From: Trochalopteron elliotii
Taxonomy: Eukaryota > Chordata > Aves > Passeriformes > Leiothrichidae
DNA length: 64,000 nucleotides
Direction of reading: 5' to 3'
NCBI GenBank assembly: GCA_024734555.1
Contig: JANPWX010000054.1
Coordinates: 4,908,249 to 4,972,248, forward strand
The notes below the pieces were generated by a model that searched no databases, was not told the DNA's origin, and saw only the letters and a program-made list of their open reading frames with translations. The position numbers and the translations under genes are program-made. Positions 51,281 through 64,000 of the stretch are shown piece by piece. Each line of letters begins with the position of its first letter. Positions within the stretch are counted from its first letter, which is position 1.

Positions 51281-54200
51281 CTACTTTATTAGAGAGGATG
51301 AATGAAAATCAAAACACTTTTGAAAACCTACCCATGGAACAAGAAAGATTCTCTATAGTAACAATGGGAGGACATTACATTTGTGTGCTGTGAAAAGAAT
51401 TTAATCTCTATTATGCATATTATAATTTTACTCCTCCTTCCCTTCATTCTTCTCTTAGCCTCACGATCAACTTCTAAGATGTTTCCTTAACAAAGCCAAG
51501 GCACTTGAAGTACTTTGAACTGTGGCTGCTTAAAAATCGTATGTCCTTGCACAGAATATGATTTACATATTTATAGACTTATTCCCATACAGTTATTTTA
51601 AACTAAGACACAGCTAACACTTTCTGTTATAGTCAGAGCTGAACAATTAAATCAATTGGGGCAAGGAGATGAGGTGTTTTTTCTGACTTCCATATAATTT
51701 ATGGAAAAATTTCCAGGTTAAACACATCGGTAGATCTTCAGCTGTAAAGTCACCAACTATTTTAGATTTAAAGGACTAGAGCAAACAGAAGGTTGTCTTT
51801 CAGATGTCTAATAGTAGGTATTGATACTACAACCTTGACTTGCCTCTGACCCTAAACCACCACTTCTTAGTAAAGCATTATTTCACTCAGAAACCACACA
51901 CTCAAGTCATTCCTTCATTTTGTAATTTCATTCAGGATTTTGGAAAAGTGTTATTAGGTAAAAAAGTGACTCAGCATCTTATGTCCCTGTGCCAGGAAGG
52001 GACAGAGGATGGAACAGACCTTATCAGAGGGGAAGGTATGTGATGTCTCAGAGCTCAAACCCCACAGCTTCCCACTTCATAGTCCCTTTATTTGTGTTTG
52101 GAATGATGGCTGCAGGATGCAGTTGAGTTCCTAGTGCAGACATTACAGACACAGCTCCTTGAGCAGACATTCCTATAGATTAGGCGTTGCTTATATGTTT
52201 TATATCCAAGAGCAACAGTTATTGCTAAAAAATGGGTTAACTTTGAGTTTTAAAAGTTACTCCTTTAAGAGGGAATTGTCTATCCAGGTATTTTGCAGTA
52301 AAATGACCAATAACTGTTTATTTGATTCATATTATTCTGCCTTTTGTATTAGTAGAAGAAATTCTGATACTAGGATTTTTTGAAAATCACAGATTCCTTT
52401 TGTAATGATACCATGTATTTCCCTGTCACAAACAGATTGGTGTAAAATAAAAGCACAAAAAATGCTGGGAAATTACTTGCTTTGTCTGTATTTGGACAAG
52501 TTTTGATAAACTTAATAGTTTCATTGGGTCATTATAGTTTTAAATAGGAAAAAGAAAAGCAGTCAGAGTAGCTTATCTGTGGGGGACATTAATTTTGGTT
52601 TAGAGTTTGGGTTTGTTATGGGATTTTTTTTAATGCAAAGTAAGTCACCCCCTAAATTTCCCTGTCAGGATAGTAACCAAACAGCTTCGCCTAATGCAAA
52701 AACATTATTTGTGAGATAGAAGGCTGAACTAAACTATTTGATGAATGGTTTAACATTTTCATTTTTGTATTCCAAATGCAACAGTACCCTCAATGAGTTC
52801 TAATTAAAATCTTACTGCGGCTTGATGAAATACTACTTACTGAAATGAAACCCACATCAGCATGTTGGTTAATTTCTAATCATTTACCCTATAACAGTAA
52901 AATATAGTTTGCAGTCTCTTCGCTTGCTAATCATGAGGGTGTCATTATGCAGCCTCTGCTGTCTACTTCCAGAAATAATCAGTGTAAAAATTACTTGAAA
53001 TTTAGCTACAAATTGTTGTCCAAAGAAGAGTTCCAATCTGCTACTCTAAATTTAATTAAGTGCATATTCAGTTTATACTTCTTTTCCCCCCCTCAAAATG
53101 AAGTTCCTGTTGCACATTGGGAACAGTTTAAATAGATTTAAGTACAAAAATAAGGAATTTAGCTTGGTGTAAGTGCATGGGTGTCTGTGAGTGTGCCTGC
53201 TACATGAGCAAAGGAAAGGGAATTGTGACATCTCATTTCCCTGTACACCAGTAAAGATGATCAGGAAACAGCCAATACAAGAGGCATCAGTAACAATGTT
53301 CTACATGTTGAGAAGAGTGAAACCAGAAAACTAATAGGAAATAGACTAACCACCACATTAAAGAAATATTTTCTGCTTACCTACAGCAAATCAAAGGGAT
53401 GGAAACACTGACTGGTGTGTGGAGAATCAGCAGCAAGGTCAGAAGAATTGCCTGAAGAGATGCAGCTATTCTGATAAATGCATTTTTTTTATTTTAAACC
53501 CCTTCAATTTCTTGCAACATCAAAATGGTTTATTTCTCTTTTGAAAGAGTTTCTTCACAGCACGTCTGCAAGACCTTGTGCCTCAGCTAGCAAAAGTGTC
53601 TTTCAAGCACCTAATGACTCAGGCCTTTCTTAACATTAATGGAGGAACAATAGAAATAAATTGGTTTAACATGGTATTTTTTCTGTTACAGGCTCCAATC
53701 TGTGTGGTAAAACCTCCTTATCCAAAAATATAACTGGATGCTTTCAATAAGGAAAAAAAGTATAATTCTGCTTTCCACAAATAAGAGATCCATCTTGAGT
53801 GGTTCTGGAACTGAAGAGTGATATTTTGCAGACAGTGACCACACACATGATTTTATGCTTCTAACACTCTTTTTGTAGAAGGAAGTGCTAAATCAAAGCT
53901 TTTTATGTAGTGTAAATAAATTGAAACTCTTTCTCCTTATATTTCTAGTCCCTCTGCTCAGTCCAAGCCTGCCTTGCTTGCCAAATTTTAAATACCTGTC
54001 ACCATGAAGTATGTTCTGAGCCCTTGGCTGATGCTTTTACTCTAGTGAATAGAATTTTTTGCCTACTTAGTAGATGCCAAACTGGAAGATTGTTAATAAA
54101 TTTCTATTACTGTCAACTTCCTCTGGCTCCTTTTGTTTTAACAAAATTGGATCTCAGAGGAGATACATATCTATTCCTCCTTCATGTCTCAATACTAATT

Positions 54201-57200
54201 AAGTAATATAGAATTAATTAAGTAAAAGTCAGGCTCTGCAAATATATAATGTATAAGTAGGTAGCATCGACCTCCCTCCCATGACTTATGGATTGCTACC
54301 ACATAACACTTGCTAGATCAGTATCTTCTCATTTCCCATACTGTTCAGCATTCCCTACTGCATGACTGGGAATGTTCTGGACTTGTAGCAATTGCTTCCT
54401 ACAACAGCAGCAGCAAAGAGCTGCTACTGGAGCAGGTATGTACCATTCTATTATTAAGCCTGCTATAATTCCCAGTGCAAATAAATAAACCTTCTCAAGC
54501 AGGATTAATGCAAGCCTATCCTTCACCTGACTGAACTCAGTCTAACATTGAAGTAGTGTGTGGGTAACAGTATGAACAAGGCAGCTCACACAAGAGATGA
54601 AGATTGGAAACCTTGCCCTTCATTTAACCTTTTCAATATCTAAAGAACAGAGACATTGAGATCTGCTGATGGCCTATGTCATGTTAGCCTTGAAAATACA
54701 TCAGTAGCAGTAGGCTAGAAAGAGGCTCTTACTTTGTTCATACACATTTTAAGCATTTTTTCCAGAGAAGATTTGGTGCCTGAGTCATGATGCACAAGTC
54801 TAACAAAACAAAACTCTCTATTCCCTGTGCTGACAGCAAGAGCATGAGCTGAGATGCAATTGATCCTGGTTGGAAGCTTTCAACAAGAAATTGTGATAAG
54901 TAGGTGAACGACATTAAGGTGCTCCAGCTGTGTTGGCTTCAGGTTACTCTTAGATTTGCTTCAAGGCTCTTGTGCCCCACAACACTTCTCACACACTTCT
55001 CTGGTGAGCTGAGAGGAAAGAGCAAAGCTGCAAGCAGGATTGCACTAATGCAAAAGTTCCCAAAGATGAACAAATTAAGACATTTAAACTGTGTCTGAAC
55101 TGCCGAAACCACAGTGGAAACTCCTTGAAATTAGTCCCTTGTTTGTTCTGGGCTGCAGGGAAGCCACAGCATGCTCCAGACAGGTTCCTGTGCTGCAGAC
55201 CCACCAGGCATCTCCCCTACCATCTGCACAGATCCTCAGAGAAATCACAGCACTGTGAAAAACAGATTTTTGTCTACTTAACTTGGCTCAGAAGTGAAGT
55301 ACTCACTTATCATTTGTGATCAACAGGATGATACTCACCAGGGAGTGGGATTCTATATGTAGATTGCATGGTTAAATACAGCCAAAGTACTAACTAGGGC
55401 TCATCAGTAATGTTGTATTCATTATGAAACAGAACACACAGTGTCTAAATACTGTCTTTTTGTATATACATTTTCTAGTGTATAATTTAACTGTTTTGAT
55501 TAACACTCCAGAGTTAAACTCTTATTAGCTACTTTAATTACTTTCATTTCACTTACAACACAGCTCATTAAAATGTTATTATTTTACTAGATATATTTAC
55601 TATGGTAGGTACTGTAGTAACCTTCTTCACTGCTCATCCAAAATAGCCATAGGCTGCACACTTAACCTCATTAAAAACACCGGATTTTTTTTTCAATTTA
55701 TGAGCAGCACATGTCACCAAAGTTTTTACCACTTAGTGGGTTCTAACCAACACATCCACAATGCAGTTCAGTGAACTCTTGAACTTGCATTTTCTCATCA
55801 TGCTTTTCCAAAAGAGAACACATCTCTGTAGCACCAACACCTGTAATACTGCTACTAACTAGTATGTCAATAACCATACAATATCCACTACATCTTCATA
55901 TAAAATTTCTTTTCAACAGAAGTTTAACTGAGAAAGAGACACTAATATATCTGCATTGCATGTTAGACACTTCTTTAAATACCTTATATACTTGTTTCTT
56001 TAATCTTCAAATCTAACACAATGTGAGACCTTCACTTGGTGTAAATATGTACAGGAGCATTCAATTAATAAAGCTGTGGTTTTAATCAGTATCACAGAAT
56101 TTGAGCAAAAGTCTTTCCAACTACACTTAGAATATCTTACTGTATTTTTCTCCAGAACATCAACATAAGAGTATTTATTCATAAAGAGAAAAATCAAGTC
56201 ATGCAGCAAACATGCAGGTACACATGACAGAACACACATATGCATGAAAAATGCATTATTAGCTCAAGGCACTTCTCTACAGTTAAAATGAGGATATTTG
56301 TGCTACAAGAGGGTTAAACTCTGCAAGATTCAGAGCTTCCTGGAGATGATTTGACACAGACAGCTTTAGACATTCCAGTACCTTCATTGCATTCTTGATT
56401 TCAAACAATAAGAGAATGAGTGCAAAATGAGAGAAGATTTATGGAGTTGTCATATTACTATAAAAACCCAGATAATACAAAAAATCTGAGGAAGTAATTT
56501 CTCATCTCATGAATCCTACTGTAATTATGAAAGAATTCACTTGCATCTTTAAACTCTTCAAAAGTGCATGCACTCTCCTCAAGTTAAAAGTTGGAATGCT
56601 GTAAATACATGCAGTGCATGTAACAACACTGAGAAGCTATGGCAAGCTTGCACCTCTGGAGCCACTGAAAACTGATCACTGATTAGCTGCCTGCAGCTTT
56701 TTGAGTGCCTCACTGTCTCCTTTTCCTTATCTCTCATGCTTTTGCACGCCCAGACATTGCAAAAGGTAAATGCTTTAAAGGACTAAGTGGAAGTTTAGAA
56801 AAGGGATTAGTATTAGTGGCACTGTGCTTCATTAAACTAATCTGGCACTGATCAGGGACCTGTCAAGAACTCTTAAAAGATTCCCAGTTTTCAGATTGTG
56901 TGAGGAAAGATATGTTCCTGCAAGATTCTCTAAAGGACTTACTTGTGTATATGTTATTCCTGGCCTCATTTAAGCAAGGAGTCTCATCTATTTCTGTAGT
57001 CATTGTATCCACAAGCCCTAATCTTTGAATAATCAGTCCTGGATTTGGAAGCTAGCTGACCCTATACCTGCTTAGCAACCCCTCTCTAAAAAGGCATATC
57101 TCAAACCATTGTGACCCTTAGAGACACGTATAAATAATGCATCTATCCTCAGATCTAAACAGCAATAAAGGCACAAGGCCTTAAATGGTTTCTGGTTTAT

Positions 57201-58636
57201 TCTGCTCTAAGACTAGAATCAGTATGTGTTAGCACAAAATATAAAAACAGAGCTTAATCCAAAAAAGACTAAAATGCAATTCAATTACAGAGGCTTATTG
57301 CCTATTAGCATCCTGGGGCTTCCCTTTGTGCCCATTGACTTGAATCAGGCTCCTATAGAACATGAAAGGACCAGTCTAACCTTGTAGTTGTTAAAAGGAA
57401 TTCCCTTCAGGGAAGCAGGTAACAAAAGAAACCACGTGGCTGCTTATGGCCTGCTGGCAGATGAGATGATGGGACTTTCTCCTAAACAGATGCCAAAAAC
57501 AAACCCCACTCTATCAATAGGCACTTATTGATGACATTTCTGACAGCTGCTCTCCTTTAAAAGGCATCCCTGCATCCTGGGATGGACACATAAAACTTCT
57601 CCAAAAGATGTCAGTGTGACAGTTTTCATGAAAAATAATCCACTGAAATGAAGCAAATGCATGTGGTATCCACATGTAGTGGTGTCCAAATCCCTCTCCA
57701 AAATGAGTAATTTAAAATCAGACATTCGCTTGCCATTTAAACTACAACTTTATTCAAGGTGTTCATGCCCAAGGTAGCTATGAGCAGCGTTTGGTCATTT
57801 CCACCTCTTGTGCACATCCCAACGTGGAGGCACTGAGTACAGGGGGAGGCAGTGAGGAAGAACATGTGGCACATCTACACAAATACTGAGGACAGTCAGA
57901 AGCTGGACTTTAAATGACCTCATGGTAGGATTTTCAAAAAGGCTTAGGGAATTCAGGGATTCACTTTCACTGGGAACTATGTGTTAGAGTCCTTTGAGCT
58001 TATCTAGAATGCTCAGCTTAAATTAAAGAGAATGGTTGGGCATTAATCTTCTCAGGGTGGTGTTCCAGCAGCCCAGTCTGTTTTGACAGGCTGCCTGCCT
58101 AGAAAGTGGTTCCTTGGATTAAGGCCTGGGTTTCCAACAGGCATTTCAGTCTGTATTCTTAGTGGCAGCAGGTCTCTATTAATAGCATTTGTGGTTTGTT
58201 TCAGTCCTGACCCTTTACAATACTGAATTCTCTGGTTTAGATATATTGGACTGTTACAACAAAAATCACTAAAACTTTCAAAGCCGTATTACAAAATCTG
58301 CTTAAGGGAAAGACAAAGTTCTGTTCTAATGGTTCAAACCTGTACTAGTTTAATAAGCAGGAAATCACATTTTTGACTGAGTGAAACAGTGAAAAGATAC
58401 ATTTTATGCTCAATTTTCACTCACTGGAGTTCTTTTCTTTGCAGCAGCAAATTACACACCTCATAGTTGGAAAAGAAAGTCATCCTGGATTTAACTTGCT
58501 AATCCAAATGAAACACTAAGAAGTTTCCACACCAGACAGAACTATGGCAGCTCCATAGCTACTCCACCCTGTTGCAGCCTCCGTTGGCTGATGCTAACAG
58601 CAAAACAAAAGAGGGCTGGTGGAGATTTTCCCTTAC
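51281..58636. other. Unique A+T-rich non-coding DNA, no gene recognised
   Basis: About 7.4 kb with frames no longer than 81 codons (for example 52159-52383 plus, 54329-54526 minus, 54989-55204 minus against 55125-55319 plus, 56000-56245 minus, 57525-57725 minus). None shows a domain. No coding exon that could follow the splice donor at 58636/58635 on the minus strand is recognised here. A small inverted repeat (acatgcagtgcatgt) lies near 56607-56621. Confidence 0.6.
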
Positions 58637-58712
58637 CTTTGAATGGGTCAGATTCATAGTAGGTTGATGGAGAAGGCACAAGTGACACTGAAGAAGGCTC
58701 CAAGCAGAGCAG
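58637..58712 (-). other. Candidate 5' non-coding exon (minus strand)
   Basis: The stretch begins about 27 bases downstream of the TATA box at 58739-58747 and ends at 58637 in aaag, followed by gtaagg, a near-consensus 5' splice site. The approximately 76-bp sequence is pyrimidine-rich in places (ccttcttc, ccttctcc). It carries one atg, in 'actatgaatctg' near 58660, but no useful reading frame. Short non-coding first exons with a TATA box occur in many vertebrate genes, including the avian epidermal corneous beta-protein (beta-keratin) family, but no coding second exon is recognisable downstream. It could also be chance sequence within an LTR. Confidence 0.35.
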
Positions 58713-58950
58713 CAGCATGTGATTGTTCTTGAGTACAACCTTTTATACCCTTGACCTTACCTGCATTACACCTGTGTGGGCTCTCTGCCCTGCTGTGGTT
58801 GGTCATTACACCCCAGCACTCCGTGTCTCATTACCTTCAGTGCTGGTCACCTGTCCCACACAGCTACAGCCCCTTAGGGATGAGGCTCTGCCACAGCCCC
58901 ATTCCCAACCACCACAAACTGTGTGTGCCCACATCAGGGGGCTGTCACAG
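58713..58950 (-). promoter_or_regulatory. TATA-box promoter region, minus strand, possibly LTR-derived
   Basis: Plus-strand ccttttataccc at 58739-58750 reads gggtataaaagg on the minus strand, a close match to the TATA consensus in a good sequence context. Upstream (58750-58950) the DNA is GC-richer than its surroundings. An aatgaccaacc motif (plus ggttggtcatt, 58797-58807) sits roughly 60 bases before the TATA box. The upstream edge reads tgtgacagccccctgatgtg on the minus strand, a TG start that would fit an LTR U3. No polyadenylation signal follows at LTR distance, so a host-gene promoter and an LTR promoter both remain open. Confidence 0.45.
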
Positions 58951-61295
58951 GAGATTGGGAAATGAAAGGCTCCCATGGCAGACAAAGCACTGCTCTATAA
59001 CACAGGGTAACAAAGTATTCTGAGGTACTGTAGAGGGTGGGACAAAAAAAGGGAATAGACGGCTGGATACATTTTGGAACTTACAGGCGATAGCTAAGAA
59101 AGAATAAACATAAGAAGAAGCTGGAATCTAGGATCAGGGGAAATGCAGGTAGAGGGTGCTGTGCCAGTGGGGTGGTTAAAGGAATGGGTGTGTTAACAGC
59201 ACAGGGAGGTAGGGGGATCTCAGGGGATGAAGTGGTTCAATGTCACAGGGAAGGAAGCAAGGTAAAGAAAGAAAGCCAGCTTTAAATGGGTGTGTAAATG
59301 AAGGACTTTCCATAAGAGATGGAGGCTTGCACAGCATTGAACAGATTGGAAGAATAGAACGACTGGATGAATTACGGGCTTGAAATTTTAAATTCTACTA
59401 CTTCTGATAGCATAGTTTTACTTTGATAAGGGCTATGTAAATGACGTTTTCTGCCTCGACAGATCTGCAAACAACTCTTGTTCTGTGTTACATGTGCTGA
59501 CTTGAGGATGAACCCTCCCCAACTGCCCCAATTTTTTCTTGTCTTTTTTAGAAAAGGAGCATTTATTCTGTGTTTAAAAACCTGGTGTTCCCCATGGCAG
59601 GAAGGAGAAATCAAAAGGCAGACATGACCTTACTAAGATTAAACTGTATTTTGCTTTTAAGGACGCCTGTCAGACACAGTTCATGGAGAGACGCAGAATT
59701 TGCTGCTCTTTTGGTGCCCCCTTGGAAACTTCATAGAAATACTGCTGTGTGGATTCAGTCCTGAGTTTCTGAACATCCCTGTTCTAAGGCCTTCTGTGGT
59801 GCACAGCATTGCTGCTGAGAGAGAGAGGGAAACAATTCCCACAGGCAGCAGAAGGTTTGTTCTTGTTACGGCCATCTGTGCAAGCCACTACACTCAGCAT
59901 AAACCAACCAAAAAGCACCATCTATGTTCCACAGATGGCCTTCAGTTACAACTTGCAGTTTAAGAACTGTGGTTGGTACCTAAAGTCTAAGAACTTGCTT
60001 TTTTCCATGTCCTTTCAAGAGCCTCAGATCAAGAAGAAAAATAAAAGTGGCCATCAAAGTTAAAAATCAGGTTTCTCAGCAGACGTAATCTGAGCAGAAC
60101 ACATAGATGTTGTATCAGCATTACCCATATATAGTTACATCCCTATTAGAGATCCATTGGACCCCAAAATATCAGTCCAGAGAGTCACATTCTGTAGAAA
60201 TGAGGTATTGTGCTTGGGGGGTTGTTTGTTTGCTTCTTCAAAAATAAATGATTTGCCATTGTTTCCCCCAAAAGAACAGCTCCAGGTCGCAATTTTTCTC
60301 AGGCAATACAATAATTTCTGCACCCAGAGTGCAGTGAAGTCCATGTGAAAATACCAACAGCCAATTTATCCATCTTCTAACATTGTCCAAAATGAAAGAT
60401 TTTTACCTTTGGACATGGTGGATAGGATGGAATGATCTAGGTGGAAACACTGAGCAATTCCTGACATTCATTATAGAACATGACCAGTCCCTGTAATTCC
60501 TGCATATTCCATATTCTTTGAGTTTTGATGCTCATCAGAAGTTCTTCTTATTTCACTCAGCAGCTGTTTATTCTTTACTCCTGTGGTATTTCAAAGAGCT
60601 GATTATTTGTTTACAGTTATTACTTATATGTTTTAATGGAGAGGAGGAAACCAAGAGTTTTAAATACTCAGCAGAACTCCCTTCATTCATGAAAGAATAC
60701 AAACAACAATTCTAAGAGTACTTCAGTGTTTTATCATCATTGCTGTGTTCTCATTTGATAATTCGCATTTTTCCATTACTGTGCTGTCATTGGCTTTGTA
60801 GTCAGCTTTAGTATAGAACACCATTTTTTCCAGCTTTTTACTTGAAAATAAGATATTAGAGGGCTGCTGTGCTGATCAGCAATGGTAGTCCCCAGCAGAT
60901 CCAGCAGCAGTGTCAGGGGATAATTTGGCAATACTCTCAGTTTTCTTCTTGCTAGTCTGTCTGTACTTATTCCCAGGAACACGTGACTATGAGAATCCTG
61001 ACAAGGACAAATGGATATCCTTCTGCTGCACTATATTCACTCCACCTTATCTGACTGAGGGTTTTACAATGAGAAACAACCTTCACTGGTGTCAGTAAAA
61101 CTGATAAAGCAATTCAGAATAATTCTGTCTGATGGTTTGCAAATAGATGGTCTGTTATTTGCAGACACATTTTTCCCAAGTATTTAACTCTAATCTTCTA
61201 ATCTTGGGATTTTCCAGTGTAGCACTAAGTCCTAAAACCCAGTCAAATGAGGGTGATGTAAATTCTGACCCAATTAAATGTATTAATGGGTAATA
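58951..61295. other. Unique non-coding DNA, partly purine-rich, no gene recognised
   Basis: About 59040-59360 is G+A-rich on the plus strand (gggaggtagggggatctcag, gaaggaagcaaggtaaagaa). Frames 58723-58965 and 58751-59023 plus lie antisense to the promoter-like region. Frames 59372-59614 minus, 59700-59963 plus and 59809-60063 plus overlap without motifs. An 11-bp inverted repeat with a 49-nt loop is listed separately. Confidence 0.55.
59870..59940. repeat. 11-bp inverted repeat with a 49-nt loop
   Basis: ggccatctgtg (59870-59880) and cacagatggcc (59930-59940) are exact reverse complements. Both contain catctg/cagatg, an E-box-type core, so the pair may be two E-boxes and not a hairpin. No miRNA is recognised. 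Confidence 0.8.
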
Positions 61296-61358
61296 CAAAA
61301 AACAAAACAAAACAAAACAAAAAACAACCTAAACCAAGCACACACACACACACACACA
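61296..61358. repeat. Compound simple repeat: (AAAAC)n and (CA)10
   Basis: An AAAAC pentamer run (about 61296-61326) is followed after a 12-base spacer by ten CA units at 61339-61358. This is the only clear dinucleotide microsatellite in the window. Confidence 0.9.
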
Positions 61359-64000
61359 AGAGAACTAAATAACACCATAAAATTTTAATGGTAGTTCAAG
61401 AAAAAAAAATGAAAGTGATTGAAATATTGTTCTCAAAGGATCTATCTAAAAGCTAATGGAGGAGGAAGCAAAGGAAGATTTCCCTTTCTTTCTCTTTTGT
61501 TCCAAGAAATGTGCACAGAAATGCTGAGCAACTTGCAAAACTCATGAAGGACACACAGGACAGAAGGATCCCATAATTTTGCTCTTATCTCTTGTACAAT
61601 CCTTGCTACATAAGCAAAATGTGTAGGAAATGTCTCTGTTGAGCCTTGATAACTTCAATATGCTTTAGTTACAGAGTTGGCAGTTTCAGTTTAGCTGAAA
61701 AGCTGAAAAACAGAGTTTCTTAATATCAAACTCTCCCAAGAAGGGATGTAGTTACTAAAGACATGGATTGTCTAAAATGCTCATTATTTTATCAGCAATA
61801 TAAAATTAAAGCAACTGAGCATCCAGATGCACCTCAATAAGTTCATGCAAAACTTTACTGTGTAAAAGCTGTCAAGTCAACAATCTCACTGTGCTTGGCA
61901 GGAAATTATTCCAAGGTCAACATGTTACATAAGCAATCATGAGAAAGCTTATCTGAGACTAGGCAGCTCATGCTGACTCCCCATCATGCAACAAGCTCAA
62001 TTTACCTTTCAGCCAAAGTCATGCTCTAGTTTCACTCAAGTAACCAGTCCTGTATTAGCTGCCCTGAAGACTTTTTACAGTAAATGCACAATCTGAATTG
62101 GTTAATAAAATATTACATATTATTACCTGTTTTCACCATACCTGAGGTAGGAAATAAGATGATTTTGAAATTAAATCCACCACTACCTGGTTTTTCTCAA
62201 GAGACATGGATAGGAAAGATGATCTAATTAATATTTCCCCTTTTGTCTCTGAAGGAATTTCACATTCAGATTTATACGTCTATAAATTTCTTCATTGTGA
62301 CAAATTAAATATTAAGCTATAATTCAGCCTTAGCTTTTTTCAAGATTTGGCTTTCATTGTATTTTGAGAAACTTATTGCTCCACTTTCTCATTCTCAAAC
62401 ATCTGAATTCCATTGCACTTCTGCTGCTTGGTTGGGTAAAGTGATGTTTACTGAAAAGGAGGCAGTACTCCTCAAGTGAATAATGAATCCTACTATCTAC
62501 ATGGGAATTGTTCTTGTCCACATGAAAGATTACTGTTGCATTAATAAAATACTGCATGAATGTTCATGATGAAGCAAGTAAAAAAATATTAAAGATGTAG
62601 ACAAGATGAAACGGAAAATATGATTTCTAAAAAAACCCAAAACAACTCTTGCAAACAGGTTTTCAGCTTTTAATGTCAGTGCAGAACTCTGAATACCTCA
62701 TAAAAAAAAAGGGTTAAAGTATAAAAAAGGTAAGGTGATAAGCAAACATTTATTTTCTGTGCATTCTTGTCATTTACCTTGGAATACAATATAAGTAAAA
62801 AATCTTGAATAAATAAATAAGAGTTCTACAAATATTGTGTACAATCCAATGAATATGGAAATCCTATGTATATTTGAAATTATTTTCTCCTCTCATCTGT
62901 TTAAGAAAAAAAAAATCAACATTACATTTTATAATTCAGGTTAACAGAAGCATTATCAGCTCTCTTACTAGCACATTAGCATTTATGTATTTTTTAAAAT
63001 GTTAGCTAAAAATAACAAAATAATTAATAGTTCAATTACAGCTGCAGCTTAGTATAATTCATTCCAGCATTTTTGTTATGTTGACTTTAATGTTTATCCT
63101 TTTTTCTCCAGTGAAGAAGAAAATTCAGCTGAAATGTTTTCTCTCTATACAATCCTTATTCTTGTCCTGCCTTGGTTAGCTCCCTTCTTGTTATTAATAG
63201 CACCCAAGTGAAAATATGGGAGTTCTGTGGCTTGCCTTCTTAATAATGAATAAAGGTGATGTATTGTATGAAACTGCCTCAATAATTTAAAAGGTAATAT
63301 CAAGCAAAGACTAACTGTAGTGGTCTGCAGAAAATATATTGCATTGAAAAATTATTTATAAGTTGCAGAGATGCTAAAATGCTAAATTTAAGTACAAATT
63401 TCATAGTCTATTAGAAATATTAAAGTTTTAACACCAAGCATGGCTATTTTCCTACTTGTTTTAAGTTGTAAATTATTTTCTATTCCTGTCCTTTTGTATG
63501 TATATTTAGAGATAGAGTCATTTAGAGATAGAGATACTCTTTTGACAGGATGCCCTTTGACCTTCAATTCTACTTAGAGAAAGACAAAAGAAAGGGATAG
63601 AAGAGTTCACTATAATCACTGCTTCTGTTTTTAAATGATAAGCTGCCTAATATCCAGAAGATGGACAAGCAATCCACTATAAAGTGATTTCTCTTTGATA
63701 CTCAAAGTCTAAGTTACACAACAGATCACTTCTGATTATTCAGAGCATAACTATACATTTATGCACAGGTTGAATTATGAAATTAAATAACACAGGCACA
63801 TTAATAAGAGCTGACTCATGTCTATTGCGTTTCAAGAAAGTTTCTCCAAAACCAGTAGTGAATAACACTTCCGATGCTTTCCCATCCTATGAGACTTGAA
63901 TTCTAGCCAGGTAAAGAGATTAAATAAAAAAACAATACAAAACTGAACAGAGGAAAGAAATAGTAACTTGCATAACATAACTTTGTCATCCAATCAGAAA
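61359..64000. other. Unique A+T-rich non-coding DNA to the window end
   Basis: Almost no frame reaches 60 codons (62354-62557 minus is the exception, without motifs). A 14-bp direct repeat, atttagagatagag, occurs at 63504-63517 and 63520-63533. Short A runs are at about 62701-62711 and 62906-62915. No gene, element or RNA is recognised, and the sequence is not visibly cut at the end. Confidence 0.6.
63504..63533. repeat. 14-bp direct repeat, 16-bp period
   Basis: atttagagatagag occurs twice, exactly, separated by tc. The gagat/gatag core is repeated once more just after (gagatact). It is a small local duplication. Confidence 0.85.

Noticed and set aside
1..64000. CRISPR array, bacterial operon, tRNA or rRNA genes
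   Set aside because: No regularly spaced direct repeats, ribosome-binding sites, long frames, tRNA B boxes or rRNA segments were seen. The composition and repeats are those of a vertebrate nuclear genome.

Overview
The window is 64 kb of A+T-rich vertebrate nuclear DNA in which I recognise no protein-coding gene and no RNA gene. It is most likely avian, possibly from a songbird. The evidence is a decayed CR1 LINE 3' end near 3.7-3.84 kb, a second weaker antisense CR1 tail near 24.75 kb, short solo-LTR-like blocks, very few microsatellites, and no Alu/B1/L1-type repeats. CR1 also occurs in other sauropsids, so 'avian' is inference. The longest open frame is 183 codons. It lies inside a GC-rich, LTR-like block and resembles no known protein, and the other frames are at the length expected by chance. 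The window is best read as a gene desert or the inside of a very large intron.

Layout. 1-7 kb: unique DNA with a perfect 15-bp hairpin (2.66 kb), a 29-bp tandem duplication (3.35 kb) and the CR1 relic. 6.8-7.8 kb: a GC-rich island that reads like a minus-strand LTR. 7.8-23 kb: unique DNA broken by a striking C19-A19 homopolymer block (13.99 kb), some poly-T runs and a 20-bp palindrome (22.35 kb). 23.04-23.55 kb: the clearest mobile element, a solo LTR on the minus strand with TG...CA ends, TATA-like and polyadenylation signals, and an internal 27-29-bp tandem array. 24-35 kb: mostly unique DNA with the second CR1 tail and two GC-richer patches.

35.7-39.1 kb: the most interesting structure, a module of about 465 bp present twice in the same orientation, 2.92 kb apart, at roughly 88-90% identity by eye. 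One copy contains an exon-like segment on the minus strand whose 5' splice site is destroyed in the other. 40.6-40.8 kb: a possible minus-strand LTR fragment. 41-58 kb: unique DNA with little visible structure. 58.6-58.95 kb: a strong TATA box on the minus strand followed by a short exon-like stretch ending in a near-consensus splice donor, either a real promoter with a 5' non-coding exon or an LTR-derived one. 59-64 kb: unique DNA with a long-loop inverted repeat, an AAAAC pentamer run next to a (CA)10 microsatellite, and a 16-bp-period direct repeat.

Because no gene is identified, there is no pathway or operon to describe. Any function here would be regulatory or RNA-based and cannot be shown from this sequence alone.
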